48,175 nt of DNA, from NCBI GenBank assembly GCA_947168725.1, contig CAMVNA010000008.1, positions 1-48,175 on the forward strand, read 5' to 3'. Both the position numbers and the translations under genes were made by a program. Shown here one piece after another: positions 1-11,566 of the stretch. The DNA comes from an uncultured bacterium (GTDB lineage Bacteria; Patescibacteriota; Gracilibacteria; Absconditabacterales; Absconditicoccaceae). Each line of letters opens with the position of its first letter. Positions within the stretch are counted from its first letter, which is position 1. The notes under the pieces were generated by a model. That model saw only the letters and a list, made by a program, of their open reading frames with translations. It ran no database searches and was not told where the DNA came from.

Positions 1-355
1 CATTGAAATACAATTTAATGTAGTCCTTATACTGCATATCAGGAGGTAAATCAGTTTTTCCATATAATGAAACTTTTCCAAGTCTAGATTCCTTTTTTGC
101 TCATTTCTCCTCTTTTTCTCTATTCTCGAGTTCCTCTTCGATAGTAATTACCTTAATTTTGAGTTTATCACATAAATCATAGAATTTCTCCAAAATTCTG
201 ATAGATCCTTCCATGTTGTCAAGCGAAGAGATTAAGTCTTCTTCGAGCAAGCTTCATTTTTCGGCTCATTTTAGGAGCAATTCCTGCAAATCTTCGCTTA
301 ATTCAGAAATATCCTCCATGAGGTTTTCATAGATTTTTTTTCTTTCTTCGTTCAT
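1..355 (-). CDS. rpoD: Primary RNA polymerase sigma factor, N-terminal part (runs off the window)
   Basis: The gene starts at the ATG at 355 and is still open at base 1, so only about 118 residues are visible. Residues about 20-75 match sigma-70 region 1.1 in pattern: a helix, then KGAEKGSLLEEDLISSL, then a short stretch ending in LKIKVITIEEEL, as in the RpoD pattern GxxxGYLTxxEI...GIxV. After a charged linker the frame reaches DYIKLYFN, the start of region 1.2 (compare DPVRMYLREIG in E. coli). Region 1.1 is typical of housekeeping sigma factors, which argues against an alternative sigma. In-frame TGA codons at the two glycines of KGAEKGS are needed for the match. It is transcribed away from the coiled-coil gene at 656. 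Confidence 0.82.
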
Positions 356-655
356 ATATTATGGTCTATAGTGCTAAATAATCACAAAAAATTTATTCAC
401 AAAAAACTTATCACATATTATTTTTCATATTTGAGGTATTGAGTGGAAGAGCTTTGTATTTAGGTCAAAAGCCTATTGAAATGCTATCTTTGCATTCGTT
501 TCATAGAAAAAAAGGATACCACATCGAGTACCAAAAACACTATATATCATTCCATGTATGAAAATCAAGTGAAAAAAGTCATGTTTTTTTTGCATTTTTT
601 TATGATTGTATATATAATTGTCGTAGTTTTTTTAGATTAATACCCCAAAATATAA
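356..655. other. Intergenic region between rpoD and the coiled-coil cluster
   Basis: About 300 bases without a gene, divergent between the rpoD gene (minus) and the gene at 656 (plus). The right part holds the promoter at 590-618. Near rpoD there are two copies of a short TCACAAAAA element at 391-411, which could be protein-binding sites, but I see no convincing -35/-10 pair for rpoD. No RNA gene or long ORF is visible. Confidence 0.5.
590..618 (+). promoter_or_regulatory. Promoter of the 656 gene (TTGCAT / TATAAT)
   Basis: A -35 hexamer TTGCAT at 590-595 inside a T-tract is followed by a 17-base spacer and a perfect -10 TATAAT at 613-618. The start codon lies about 38 bases further on, so the leader is about 30 bases. 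The same block recurs almost unchanged in front of the paralogous gene at 1488. Confidence 0.72.
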
Positions 656-1339
656 ATGGATAATATAGAAAAATTAAAAGCAGAGGCAGATGAAATCAAA
701 AAATCATTAAATGCATTAAAAGATAATGTTTCAATTTCTGAAGATGAGAAAAAAAATCAAGCTGAATCATTAAAAAACCGGGCAGAAATTGTTGAACAAA
801 AAGTGAAAGATGAGATTAACGTATTAAATGGCAAAACAGATGCAGAGTCAAAGAAAAAAAAAGAAGAAGCAGAAGCTCTTTTGGACAGTTTCACAGATAT
901 TATGAATTTATACACCTCTATTATTAATTCCAGCAATAATACATCAACTCAGACAAAGCAGGCTGAAACAGAGAACAAAAATATTTTTTCAAGAGCAGGA
1001 GAATGGATATGAGATCAGTGGTCAAAAGCAGGAAATTGGGTATGAGAACAACGAAATTCCATATGGGATACAAAAAAGCGAAAAGGAGAGTGACGAAAGA
1101 ACTGATTTCGTTTAGCATGATTTGCATTAACTGGAATATGAGGGGCCGCTTTAATATGTAAATGAGCAAAAAAAATGCGGGATTGGACATTTTGAGGTGA
1201 TAAAGAAGATGACTCTACAGTAGAAAATGACAATTCAAGTGAAGAAAAACAAGATGAAGATAAAGGAGAGAAAGAATCTTTATTAGAACGTTGATTTGAT
1301 GTTCTTTTGAGATTTTTAGATAAAAAATCTAAAGAATAA
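656..1339 (+). CDS. Unrecognised coiled-coil protein with a single hydrophobic segment
   Basis: 227 residues once TGA is read as Gly; I do not recognise a family. Residues 1-75 are a strongly charged heptad-like coiled coil. Residues about 112-140 are rich in Trp and Gly (EWIGDQWS, WDTKKRKG). Residues about 151-172 form one short hydrophobic, Gly-rich segment (FALTGIGGAALI) followed by Lys, and the tail is acidic. There is no signal peptide, so the protein probably inserts by this internal segment or binds a membrane peripherally. The same order of coiled coil, Trp-rich stretch, Gly-rich hydrophobic segment and acidic tail opens the 1170-residue protein at 1488, with many identical residues, so the two are tandem paralogues. 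It has its own promoter. Confidence 0.8.
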
Positions 1340-1422
1340 TATATTATTCAAATATTGATAAATAATATATTTTAACAGTTATTCTACGAAAATTATTCAA
1401 TAGAAAAAAAGTCCGATTTTTT

Positions 1423-1451
1423 TTGCATTTTTTTATGTTTTAACATATAAT
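1423..1451 (+). promoter_or_regulatory. Promoter of the 1488 gene (TTGCAT / TATAAT)
   Basis: TTGCAT at 1423-1428, a 17-base spacer that begins with a T-run, and TATAAT at 1446-1451. Hexamers, spacing and T-tract match the promoter at 590, which suggests the promoter was duplicated together with the paralogous N-terminal module. Confidence 0.72.
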
Positions 1452-1487
1452 AATAAGTAATTTATTTTAACTTTTAACAAAAACGTT

Positions 1488-4400
1488 ATGACAAAAATCG
1501 AACAATTAGAAAGTAAGACATCACAAATCAAAAGTGATTTGGATAGTTTAAAAAGTGATGTTAATCTTTCAGAAGAACAAAAAAGAGAAAAAGCTCAGGA
1601 AATTTTTAATAATGCAGAAACAGAAACAATCAAAAGAGATGTTGAACAAAAGATCAACGAATTAGAATCTCAAACATGAGAAGATTCTCAAAAAGAAATA
1701 GAAAGGGCTAAGACTTTATTAAAGAATTTAGATGAAATAACGACATTATATAACGATATAATGTGAGAAGAAATAAGGAATCAAGATCTAAATCAAAACA
1801 ATACAAATCAAATAGAGGATAAATATCAAACAACGAATACTCCAACTTCTGAAGTTCAGAATGAAGACAAATCAATTTTATGAACGATTGGAAACTGGTT
1901 CTGAAGTGCAAAAGAATGGATATGAAACCAATGGTCAGATATATGGAATACAGATAAACGAAAAGAAGATTGACTGAAGAATTGATTACGTACAGCATGA
2001 TTTGCAGTAACATGAGTATGAGCTGTAGCTCTTTTATGGAAATGAGCTAAAAAAACTTGGAATTGGTTGTTTTGAAGTGATGATGAAGAAGAGGAAGAAT
2101 CAGATAAGAAATCTGAAAAGAAAAGATGATTTTTAAGTAAAGCATGGAGCGTTATAAAATGGACAGCTGTCGGTGTATGATGAGCTTTTTGAATAAATCG
2201 ATTAGGTAAAAAATTGTGACGACGAGGTACAGAACCGAATGCTACATCATCAGCTGAAGATCAAGTTAAGGCTTCAGAGAAATTAAAAGAAGAAGATCCT
2301 GAAAAGTTTGAGAAATATCATGAACTATGAGAAAATATTGATAGTCAGTATAATCAATTAATGGGGAAAGAAATATCAGCATGACGATGAGGAGTAAGTA
2401 TAGCAGATTGATATAAAAAATATTGTGATAGTTCAAAATTATCCCTTGAAGACTTCAAAGCAACAGTACCTATGTGTGTAGATAACCAATTTTCATCCGT
2501 ATGAAACATGTTATCAGAAGCAGGATATTATGCATACTTAAGATCAAAAAATTTTAAAGAATTAAAGGATGCTCTTCTAAAAATGATAGGTGATTGATCT
2601 GATAAATTAATTTGATCAATATTTCCATTTTTTGGATGTTTAAAGTCATTTGAAAGATATAAAGATAAAGATTTCTTAGAAGGTATTAAAACATGGTTAG
2701 ACGATTGAGCTCCTACTGAAAGATGTGAAGAACTGCAACTATTTTTTAGACAATATGCCAAAGTTCTAAGTTATGCACAAGATAAGCGTTTCGCATTAAT
2801 AGAAAAAATAGCAAAAAGAAAATTAGATGCAATGAATGCAGCATGAGTTGATACATCAAAATATGCAACTATCAACGATGCTATTAATGATGAAGAATGG
2901 TTTGAAGAAAATATTAAATCAGATAGTGATTACATAAATTTCATGGAATGAAAATTAACGGGAGCAATAGACGTAATGAAAAAAGAATCTTTATTCGATG
3001 ATAAATTATCGGAATGAGTAGAAGAAATTAAAACAACAGTCGATTCTTATAGGGAAGATGTATTAAACGAACATGATTGAAAAGATGCTTTATGAAGACT
3101 AAAAGAGAATAAAAACGCACTAAATGGAAACAATTATAGTGAATGAATGGAAGTTATAGATAAGGTTTGTAAAGATGTTGACGAAAGTTTCGAAAAAGAC
3201 TGGACATACATGTACTTTTCATTTGCTCATACTTTAACAAATTCTGATGAGAAAAATATTCAAGAATTTCTTGAAAATTCGTGATTAAAAGCAGCAAAAA
3301 ATGAGCTAAAATCAAAATTATTGGAGTTTAAAACAAAATTTAAGAATAAAAGCATTACAGCAGACGAAGTAGAAGGATATTCCGACTTAGTAAACAGTTA
3401 TTTTGCAATGAAAAAGGAGATAATGGTTGCAGCTAAAGCAATACAGACAATGAAATCTGAAGATCCAAGTATAGTGAATAGAGCATTAAGTACATGAGCA
3501 GCAATCTTACATGATCTTTGGGCACAATGAAAAAAAGCATATGAATCTACAAAAAAATGAGATTTGTTCGAAGCGTGGTTATATTCAACATTTCCTCTGA
3601 TAACACTTGGATGAGTTACGAAGTTAGTATGAAAAAATAATAAACTAGCCAATAAACTTTGAAATTGTCTCTTAAAGGTCAATGCAATTGGTGCAATTCC
3701 ATGAGCAGCACAATGAGCATACAAATTATGGGGTAATGTTTTACGTAGAACAAGCCATATTAACTGATTATCGGACTGGATGTTAGTACACTGAAGATAT
3801 AATATTGAACATTGAGATGAGTTACTATTTCAAGATGTTTTAGAGTGAAGAATTTCTTGAACTAAAGCAGAAAATGTTATTAAAAAATGAAGATGGGAGA
3901 AGAAACGAAGTAAGGCTAAGAAAGTAAATTCTCTTGAAGAATTATTAAAAACAGTTTGATGATTAGATTCCTCTACTAATGGTAGAGTGTTAACAGATTT
4001 ATTTAAAACAAAAGTCCAAATTTGAGGAAAGGAAGTCGAAATATCCTTCGTGAAAAATGAAGAGATTAGAAAAATAATCTATTGAGTTCCAACATGAACA
4101 ACTTGAAAAATGAAATCAGTTTTTAATTGATACTACAGAAGAATATACGGAGATTTTTCTAAGATAGAATGAAACGCAAAACATCTATGATTTTGAGAAT
4201 TGTTTTGATGGACAGATTGAGGAGTATCAAAAATTGAAAATCTATCCGAAAATCAGCTTATATTCCTTAAAAGAATTGTAGAAGACTGAAATTTTACAGA
4301 TCCAACAAAACAGTTGAAGAATCTTTTAGATAATATAGATAAAATAGACTTAAATGGAATAACAGAGGATAATTTAATTAAAGTTATTGAAGAAATATGA

Positions 4401-5000
4401 AGCAATGCTACAGATTTAGAAGATGTTGCAAAAATACAAAATAAAGTAAACAAATTTAAGGGAGTTGATAATATTCCACAGCAACGTCTTAAACAACCTA
4501 TATTTTCTGAAATTGATAACACAAAGTGAGTACTTCAAAACGAACTGAATAAAACTTCAAATGCAGCAAAACGTCAACAGATACAGAAACAGATTAATCA
4601 ACTTGAAGATTTTAAAAATGAAATGTGAAAAATGCCAGACGCTGAATTTAAAAAGATGGATAGTTTATTAAGTTGTTTTGAATTAAATTGAACAAGAAAG
4701 AATTTAAATTGAATTATAACAGATGTAACTAAGTTGAAAAAAATAATTGATACGGGTTCTCATTTAACAGTAGGCGAAAATTGAGTTACTAAATCGATAG
4801 ATGATATAATAAAAAATCTTGATGCAGATTGATTAAGAAAAGCCATAAAGTTCAATAGTTGAATAGCAGATGAATTGGAGGATGTTGCAAAAATATTTGA
4901 ACATATAAAAGTAAAAAACATGAAAAATGTACTTTGAAATGCTGATGATGTTTTGAGGTGACTCAAGTTTTTGGTAAAAACTATAGCACAAGTATCATAA
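1488..5000 (+). CDS. Large unrecognised coiled-coil/membrane protein (1170 aa), paralogous N-terminus with the 656 gene
   Basis: The frame runs 3.5 kb from ATG 1488 to TAA 4998 with dozens of TGA codons. Residues 1-80 are a coiled coil. Residues about 130-190 repeat the module of the 656 protein: WIGNQWSDIWNTDKRK, a Gly-rich hydrophobic segment at about 164-187, KGAKKTWNWLFG, and an acidic run. A second hydrophobic segment lies at about 219-240 and two more near 698-711 and 730-752. The rest is helical, charged and without a motif I know. No signal peptide is visible. The downstream 1448-residue gene starts 28 bases later, so the two are probably one operon. A very large, helical, membrane-touching product suggests a structural or surface role, but this is inference only. 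Confidence 0.85.
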
Positions 5001-5028
5001 AAAATTTTTACCCTTAAAAAAATAAAAA

Positions 5029-8000
5029 ATGCCAGAAACTACAGAAGTATTAAAACAGGAAATTTCAGAAGCTTATTTAAAAAATTTCAAAAAAGAGTTG
5101 GGATGGCTAAAATCATTAACACTATTACCAATTGAAAAAAAAATCAAAAATATATTAGTATGAAGGATAAACCTTCCTAGTAAATTTGATGAAATTAAAG
5201 AATTTTGATGGCGAAGAAATATAATTAATTTTTTTTCACCATCAACGGGAGCTAGTATTTACAAATTTATTAAAGAGAAAAGTAGCGAAATTGAAAAAAG
5301 AAAAACAGCAAGCGAACTACTAGAATTAAAGAATAGCATAATATTAGAGGGACAAACAGGTACAGAAACGCAACCAGAGAATAGTACGGAAACGCAACCA
5401 GAGAGTAGTACGGAAACGCAACCAGAGAGTAGTACGGAAACGCAACCAGAGAATAGTACGGAAACACAACCAGAGAGTAGTACGGAAACACAACCAGAGA
5501 ATAGTACGGAAACGCAACCAGAGAGTAGTACGGAAACGCAACCAGAGAGTAGTACGGAAACGCAACCAGAGAATAGTACGGAAACACAACCAGAGAATAG
5601 TACAGAAACACAACCAGAGAATAGTACGGAAACACAACCAGATAAAGAATCTTCATCTATATCGATTTGAACAAGATTTGCACTTTATGGATCTGCATGA
5701 GTTTATTGATTATGAAAAATATCAAATAATATAGACCGTACATTAATTAAAGACTCATTAGATGCATGAAAAATTAGAGAAACAATAAATTGAGCTATCG
5801 CACAGATGAAGCATCAAAAAGATGTATTAGGAAAACGTTTGACTAAATCTCAAATTAAGACAATAGATAAGCATATAAAAAAAATGGAAGAGTGACTGCA
5901 ACTTCCTGATTCTGAATTGTCTGAAATTCTAAAAGAACGAAATAAAGTATGAAAAAAAATTCCATGAAAGTTGTTGGAATCATCATGATTGAGTGTAAAA
6001 GAAATCAACATAATACAAGATTTAGCATGAGAATTGCATGGTAAAAGTATAACAGAAATAAAATCTATTCTCAGTAAAAATTGAATTAATAATGTATGAG
6101 AAGAGTTACTTCTAACTATAAAACAGGCGAAGACTGTTGATGAAATTAAGAGTATAGCAAAAGTCTTGAGACATTGATCAAAGCTAAACAGAATTATACA
6201 GACCATGTGTTGAGCCATGCTTGTTGATGTAGCTTTTTTGTGACTTGATGTACGAATGTTTATTGAACAGAGAAAAGAAGCCGAATTGATAGCAAAAGTA
6301 AATAAGATTAGATCTAATAATAAATATCTTCAAGCGTATACACAATTATGAATATGAATATCAAGTGTTGTTCTTGAGGCAGTATGGACTATATGTGCAT
6401 GTGCATCATCATGATCAGTATGAGGCCCCTATTGAGTCTTAATATGATTAGTAATATGAGTGGCTACAACAGTTACAAGTATATGAGTGGATGCTTATTA
6501 TTTTGATGTTGTAGATTTTTATACACAAAATAGAGATGATTTTTTAAGGCAGAAAAAAAGCAGGATAACTGAAGCAATTTTGCAATGATTACACAATGAA
6601 AAAAAATGAAATACATCAACTAATGAAATAATTTGAAGTTTGTGAGTTGATTCTTGAAAGAGAAAAGATTCAACAGAAGCGGCGTTACGATCTTTAATGT
6701 TTTTAGATGAGCTTGATAGTGGAGAATTTAGAAATTATGCTCCATTCCATGAATATTTAGGTGAGTGAATAACAAAAGAAGATTATTTAAAAAAAGTAAC
6801 AAAATGATTATCTGGAGAGGAAGCCAAAGAGGTGAGGGCAAATTTTGAAGAATACTGGACAAAAATGAATAATAAAATAGAAATAAGAATGAAATATCTA
6901 GAAGAAATACTTAAAAAAGATGATGTTATAAATAGTTTAAAAACGTGAAATTGAATACAAACTATAAATGAGTTATGTTTAGAATCGAGAATTTATGCAC
7001 AAATATGACAAGAAAAACGACAGTGAGATAAGTCGAGGGAATCATACAAATTTAATTTAAACAATTATAAAAAAGATTTTTTTAAAGATTTTTCTCCAGA
7101 AAAAATTACAAAACTAGAAAACTTAAAAAAAACCGAGCCAACATTGTTTCAGGAAATGATATCATCATCAGGTTATGAAAGCTTACTGGATGAGGATGAA
7201 AATGATCCTAACTACTCAGAGAATATTAAGCTAATACAAAAATACAAAGAACGAATTGAATTAACACAAATTAATGCAGACAAAATATGATTATCTATAG
7301 AAGACACAAATAGAAATATGAGATTTATCGAATCTTTAGTAAAATCTGATTTCGACTTAAACTGAATTAGTATTTTTGAATGATATAGCGATGAAGAAGT
7401 TATTAATTTAATAAACTCAAAAGCCGAGAGAAGATGAGCATGTATGGAAGTTTCTGATGATGTTTGGCAAAATGTTTTATATAGATTAGCAAAAGAATTA
7501 TATAATTATGATTGAGAAAACTCAAAAAAATGAATTATGTCATTTTTCGATGAATGAAATGATTGAGTGCACGGGATTTATTACGGTAACAAGTGGAAAA
7601 TTAATGCAGATCGAGCCAAGGATTCAGCAGTAGGAAAAGATTGAATGGACAAAATATTTTCATCAGAAGATGAGGTAACAAAATATGTAAATGATTTTAT
7701 TAAAAATAACTTTAGCACAGTATTTTGAGTTATAGATACTGCAACAGAGTCTATTGATGATGACTTGGAAGATGAAGTTAAAACAGTATTTAGGAAGATA
7801 CTCACACAAGAATTGATGCGAAGGACTAAAAACAATCAAGAAAAAGTAAAAAATGAGATAATAGATTTTGTAAAAAAATATAGTAATTGAAACTATTTAG
7901 AACTTCCATATTATTTGGTATTAAAAGCAAGAAGAGCATGACTTTGAAATTTAGAGAGACAATTTATTAAATGCGAATGAGGTAGTCTTTCTAAAAGTAT

Positions 8001-9375
8001 AAATAGTAAAATAGTGGTCCTTAACTTACCAACAGAAATATCAAATAACCCTTTATGAGCAGAGGTAAATTACATTACAAAAGCACGTGAATCCTACACT
8101 GATGAGGAGAAAGTATATATCAGTATGGTTGAAGATGCTAGAGACAAATTAACAGATTTGTTTGCAGCCCAGTGAGGAGTTTGAGTTATTAAACAACATG
8201 AGTCTGACCTTGATCTTCCACGAGAAGTAAAATGATTATTTAGTGACAAGTGTAAAGAATGGGATGAATTTAAGGAAAGATTGTTATTGTATTCACCAGA
8301 CGTTGTTTCAGGTATGTTGGAAGAATATAATCAATATACAGAATATTTTGAAAACTTATATAGATGAATATTACTTGCTTTAACCACATATAAAGTGTCA
8401 AATGATATTGATACATATGGATTATTTCAACAAGCAGAATGATTTTGAAATTTAAATTATTTTTGAGAAAATTGAGAAATAAAGACAGATCTAGATATAG
8501 ACTTCTTTAAGAATACTGAAATAAAGTCGTTTTATAACAGTCAAATTAAAAGTCAAAAGGTTAAATTTTTAACATATGAATGAAATGAAAAAGAGGCGAC
8601 AATAGAAGAACTTCGAAAATCACAAGAAGAGCAAGAAAAACAAATAGCAAAAAGGGCAAGTAATTTAATAATCATGACTATTGCAGAGCAATGAAGGATT
8701 AATAGAGGATCTTCATGAGAAATTACATGAATATGTATTTGAGATAATCGAAAAGATTCATATACAAGGTGAGTAAAAGAGCTTAAAAACGAAACAGAGT
8801 CATTAATTTCAAATAGATTAAAAAATATAAAATGAAGGCTCTTAATAGATAAAACTAAAATCAAAACAAAGAAACAAGAAGTTAGAGCGCTAACAAAAAA
8901 AGAGTCAAAAACATCAGAAGAAATGGTAGATTTACAGAAAGAAATTGAGAATACAGCTAAGGATATAGAATGGCAAGATAAAAGATGAGATATAAAATAT
9001 GATCCAGAAAAAAAGACATTAAAAAGTCGATCACAATCAGTTAAGATTGATCTAGTAGAAAAGTGAAAATATAAAATTAAAGGCCTCGATATTGAATTTA
9101 CAGATCTCAAGGAAATGCTTTGGGTTGCTAATTTTAGGAATCGAGCCGTAAAAACTTATCCAAACGAAGTGATTGAATATGATTGGGATTTGGCAAATAC
9201 AAAATGATCACGAAGAAACACTTTGGTTGTCGATAGGTCAGTATTTGAAAGTGATACAATGTTGATTCCTAGATGAGCCCTTGAAGAGTATTATCCTGCA
9301 TGTAAGGATGATAATGTAGTCAAAAAATTAGCTAAACGGTTAAATTCAGAGGTTTGATATCCTAAGAAATCCTAA
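5029..9375 (+). CDS. Giant unrecognised protein (1448 aa) with TETQPE repeats and membrane segments
   Basis: Starts at ATG 5029, 28 bases after the previous gene, and ends at TAA 9373. Residues 1-105 are mixed helical. Residues 112-204 are twelve eight-residue repeats of the type TETQPE(N/S)S, a Thr/Pro/Glu-rich linker. Residues about 385-410 and 440-495 hold two or three hydrophobic, Gly-rich segments (GVLIGLVIGVATTVTSIG). The C-terminal 950 residues are charged and helical, with a coiled coil around 1180-1320. I recognise no enzymatic motif. Layout (linker, membrane hairpin, long helical region) resembles the 1488 protein. After the TAA the same frame stays open for 39 more codons to a TAG at 9493, so the end may be longer in relatives. 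Confidence 0.85.
5362..5643 (+). repeat. Twelve tandem 24-bp repeats inside the giant gene
   Basis: The 24-base unit encodes T-E-T-Q-P-E-(N or S)-S and is repeated twelve times without interruption and in frame; the last copy ends in P-D. Copies differ almost only at the third base of one Thr codon (ACG/ACA) and at the Asn/Ser codon (AAT/AGT). Such uniformity points to recent expansion by slippage or unequal exchange, so copy number may vary between strains and may be affected by assembly. The six-residue core is unbroken in all copies. Confidence 0.95.
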
Positions 9376-9492
9376 GGAGGGACGAGCTGAGGTATAAAGA
9401 AGGAAACAAAAAATACAGTAGAAGATATATTTAATAAGAAAGAATATTATTTCTCAATATTTTATTTCCCTAGAAGGGCTGAGGATTTTCTT

Positions 9493-9509
9493 TAGCATAT
9501 CCTATGCTA
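9493..9509 (+). terminator. Short hairpin after the giant gene
   Basis: TAGCATA, a 3-base loop and TATGCTA form a perfect 7-bp inverted repeat about 120 bases after the TAA of the giant gene. It coincides with the TAG that ends the extended reading frame. The following bases are A-rich rather than T-rich, so its strength as an intrinsic terminator is uncertain; it could also stabilise the mRNA end. Confidence 0.4.
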
Positions 9510-9537
9510 TCAAATAAAAGGATTAATTAGATTTACC

Positions 9538-9565
9538 TTGCTTTTGATGGTAATTATTGTATACA
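9538..9565 (+). promoter_or_regulatory. Promoter of the lipoprotein gene at 9596 (TTGCTT / TATACA)
   Basis: TTGCTT at 9538-9543, a 16-base spacer and TATACA at 9560-9565, about 30 bases before the start codon. The -35 belongs to the TTGC(A/T)T type seen at 590, 1423, 22827, 25671 and 26379. Confidence 0.55.
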
Positions 9566-9595
9566 TAATAAATGTTTACTATTTTATACTATTAA

Positions 9596-9985
9596 ATGAA
9601 AAAAATAGCATTTTTATTGGTAGCATTATTATTCACTATCCTATTGGGGTGTGAAACAAACCATAACTTTATGGACGTAGATAATTCAAATGCAAAAGAT
9701 GACTTAAAAAATATGATTTGAAGCTGAAATTTACCAAAAATTGATACAAAAAATATTGTACCAGATAGCCTATCTTGAAAGCGAAATGAAGCAAAATGAT
9801 ACGCAAATAAATATTATGAAGATACATTGGAAGGATATGTCGATGTGGCTAAAGACTGACTTTCATGAGCTAAAGAAAATCTGAAATGATATTATAATAG
9901 TTGAGTAGATCAGCTTAATTGAATTATTACAGATAGTATAAGTTGAATAATTTCATGAGAATTAAATAAGATTAAGGTGAAATAA
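9596..9985 (+). CDS. Small predicted lipoprotein
   Basis: 129 residues. The N-terminus MKK, a hydrophobic stretch and the lipobox LLGC (Cys about residue 20) form a type II signal peptide, so the mature protein should be lipid-anchored to the outer face of the membrane. The rest is polar, with many Asn/Asp/Lys and Gly encoded by TGA, and contains a weakly repetitive stretch (YYEDTLEGYVDVAKDGLSGA). No family recognised. It lies 21 bases upstream of the flippase gene and the two may be co-transcribed, but a functional link is not shown by the sequence. Confidence 0.78.
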
Positions 9986-10006
9986 AAATTTATCCAACAA
10001 TGATAA

Positions 10007-11548
10007 ATGGAGAAAAATTTACTAAAAGAAGAACCTCTTTCTCATAAATTAATAAATAAGTGATTCCGAGCATATATTTTTGTCGTATTTACAGCACCAC
10101 TTGGATATCTGATTAGATTGGTGGCATCTAATACATTATCTGTTGCAGATATATGAATAATTTATTGAGTAATTAGCTTGTTCGGACTTTTATCAAGTTA
10201 TAATGATCTTGGATTGACAGAGTCGATGCAATATTTTTTGCCGAAATATCGATTAGAATGAAAAAAATGACAAATAAAGAATACAATCTGACTCTCATTC
10301 TTCATGCAATTAATAACATGAGTACTTATTTTTTGTTTGTTGTTTTTTAACGCAGAGTGGTTAGCCATCCATCATTTTCATGAAATTGCAGCTACAAATG
10401 TAATTAAAATTATGTCATTTTATTTTTTGTGAACAAATTTAATACAGGTTTGTAATTCAATATTTGTAGCATTTCAAGATACATTTAATTCATGACTAAT
10501 GAGCTTTTGTAATTCGTTTTCAGTATTGATATTTTCTGTTATCTTTTGGGTTTCTGCTAGTTTTAATGTATCATTATTTGCATTAGCATGGATTATTTGA
10601 GTAGCAGTTTGAATTTGAATTTGACTAATCCAGCTTTTTAGAAAATATAACCATTTGTTAAAATTACCTAGAGATAAATTGGATAAAAAGCTGATTTTAA
10701 CCCAGTTTAAATATGCATTTTGGGTATTTTTAACCTACAATGTGTGAACCTTACTATGAAATGTAGATCAACAGTTAGTTATTAATAAACTATGAGCAGA
10801 ATCCTCATGATATTTTACAAATATGCTTTCACTGTTGAGTATATTTATAGCCATAGTGTGACCATTTTTAGCACTACTTTTCCCTATAACAACGGAACTT
10901 TCAACAAGGAAAGAGAAAGAGAAATTTAAAATGCTTGAATCAATGATGTATACACATTTTGCGTTTTTGGCGTTAGTTGCATGATGAATATTCTTAATAT
11001 TTTGACAGGAGATTTCAGTTTTATTATACGGAGAAAAGTTCAGATTTTCATGAGAATTACTCCAAATTTTATGACCATTTTTAATATTTAATTGCTTGAG
11101 TAGTTTGAATTTCTATTTGCTTGCATGACTTTGAAAAATTAAGCAAAGATTTGTTATTCTTTTAGTTTCTCTTGTAATAAATATTACATGTAATGTCTTA
11201 GCATTATTTGTATTCAATTGTGATTTACATGCTGTAATTTCAGTTTTAGCATTATCACGAATAATTCAATTTCTTTGATGACTTATTTACATCAAAAAGA
11301 AATACCCATTCAGTTTTGATCGAAAATTTTTCTTAAAAAATTTATTAATAGTCTGAATTCTATGTTTATTGTTCCAATGGATAAAAAACATTTCAACATT
11401 ATTCTATCCAGATCAAAATAGATGGCAACTATTATTTATGCTCGCATGAATTTGTATGATTTATATTTGAATAATAGCATGATTTAATCGATGAAAGATA
11501 AAAATATTACGAAAAGAAGTCCAAAAAGTTAGAAAATCAGATTCCTAA
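10007..11548 (+). CDS. MOP-superfamily flippase (Wzx-like polysaccharide exporter)
   Basis: 513 residues, the usual length for O-antigen/teichoic-acid type flippases. The protein is hydrophobic throughout, with about 12-14 membrane segments. The N-terminus has the typical pattern of a first helix then SLFGLLSSYNDLGLTESMQYFLPKY, close to the (D/N)LGL...YxP motif of the polysaccharide_synt family. The middle contains NVDQQLVINKLGAESSGYFTNMLSLLS in family style (quoted here in parts: VDQQLV, GYFTN). It would move lipid-linked oligosaccharides across the membrane. No Wzy or glycosyltransferase cluster is adjacent, although a glycosyltransferase lies at 23390-24568. Confidence 0.82.
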
Positions 11549-11566
11549 TTTATTTTTATTTTAGAT

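Noticed and set aside
924-1190. Minus-strand ORFs opposite the 656 gene
   Set aside because: They arise from the standard-code view of a gene that is continuous when TGA = Gly; the plus-strand frame has a promoter and a paralogue.
1488-1679. Short 63-residue protein ending at the first TGA
   Set aside because: TGA is a sense codon here; the frame continues for 1170 residues and its next part matches the paralogue at 656.
5362-5643. Possible CRISPR array
   Set aside because: The 24-bp units are contiguous with no spacers, and they keep one reading frame within a long gene.
5270-5656. Antisense ORFs with YYSLVAFP-type repeats
   Set aside because: They are mirror images of the TETQPE repeats in the long plus-strand gene, with no start signal or homology of their own.
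8553-9110. 185-residue minus-strand ORF
   Set aside because: It lies fully opposite the giant gene and looks like reversed helical coding (Ser/Phe-rich) without a start context.
656-9375. Prophage or phage-tail module
   Set aside because: The proteins are large and helical, but there is no integrase, terminase, portal, capsid or lysis gene nearby, and the flanks are ordinary cellular genes.
9376-9595. Possible small RNA between the giant gene and the lipoprotein
   Set aside because: Apart from one 7-bp hairpin and the lipoprotein promoter I see no conserved RNA structure; the first half reads as the open extension of the giant gene.
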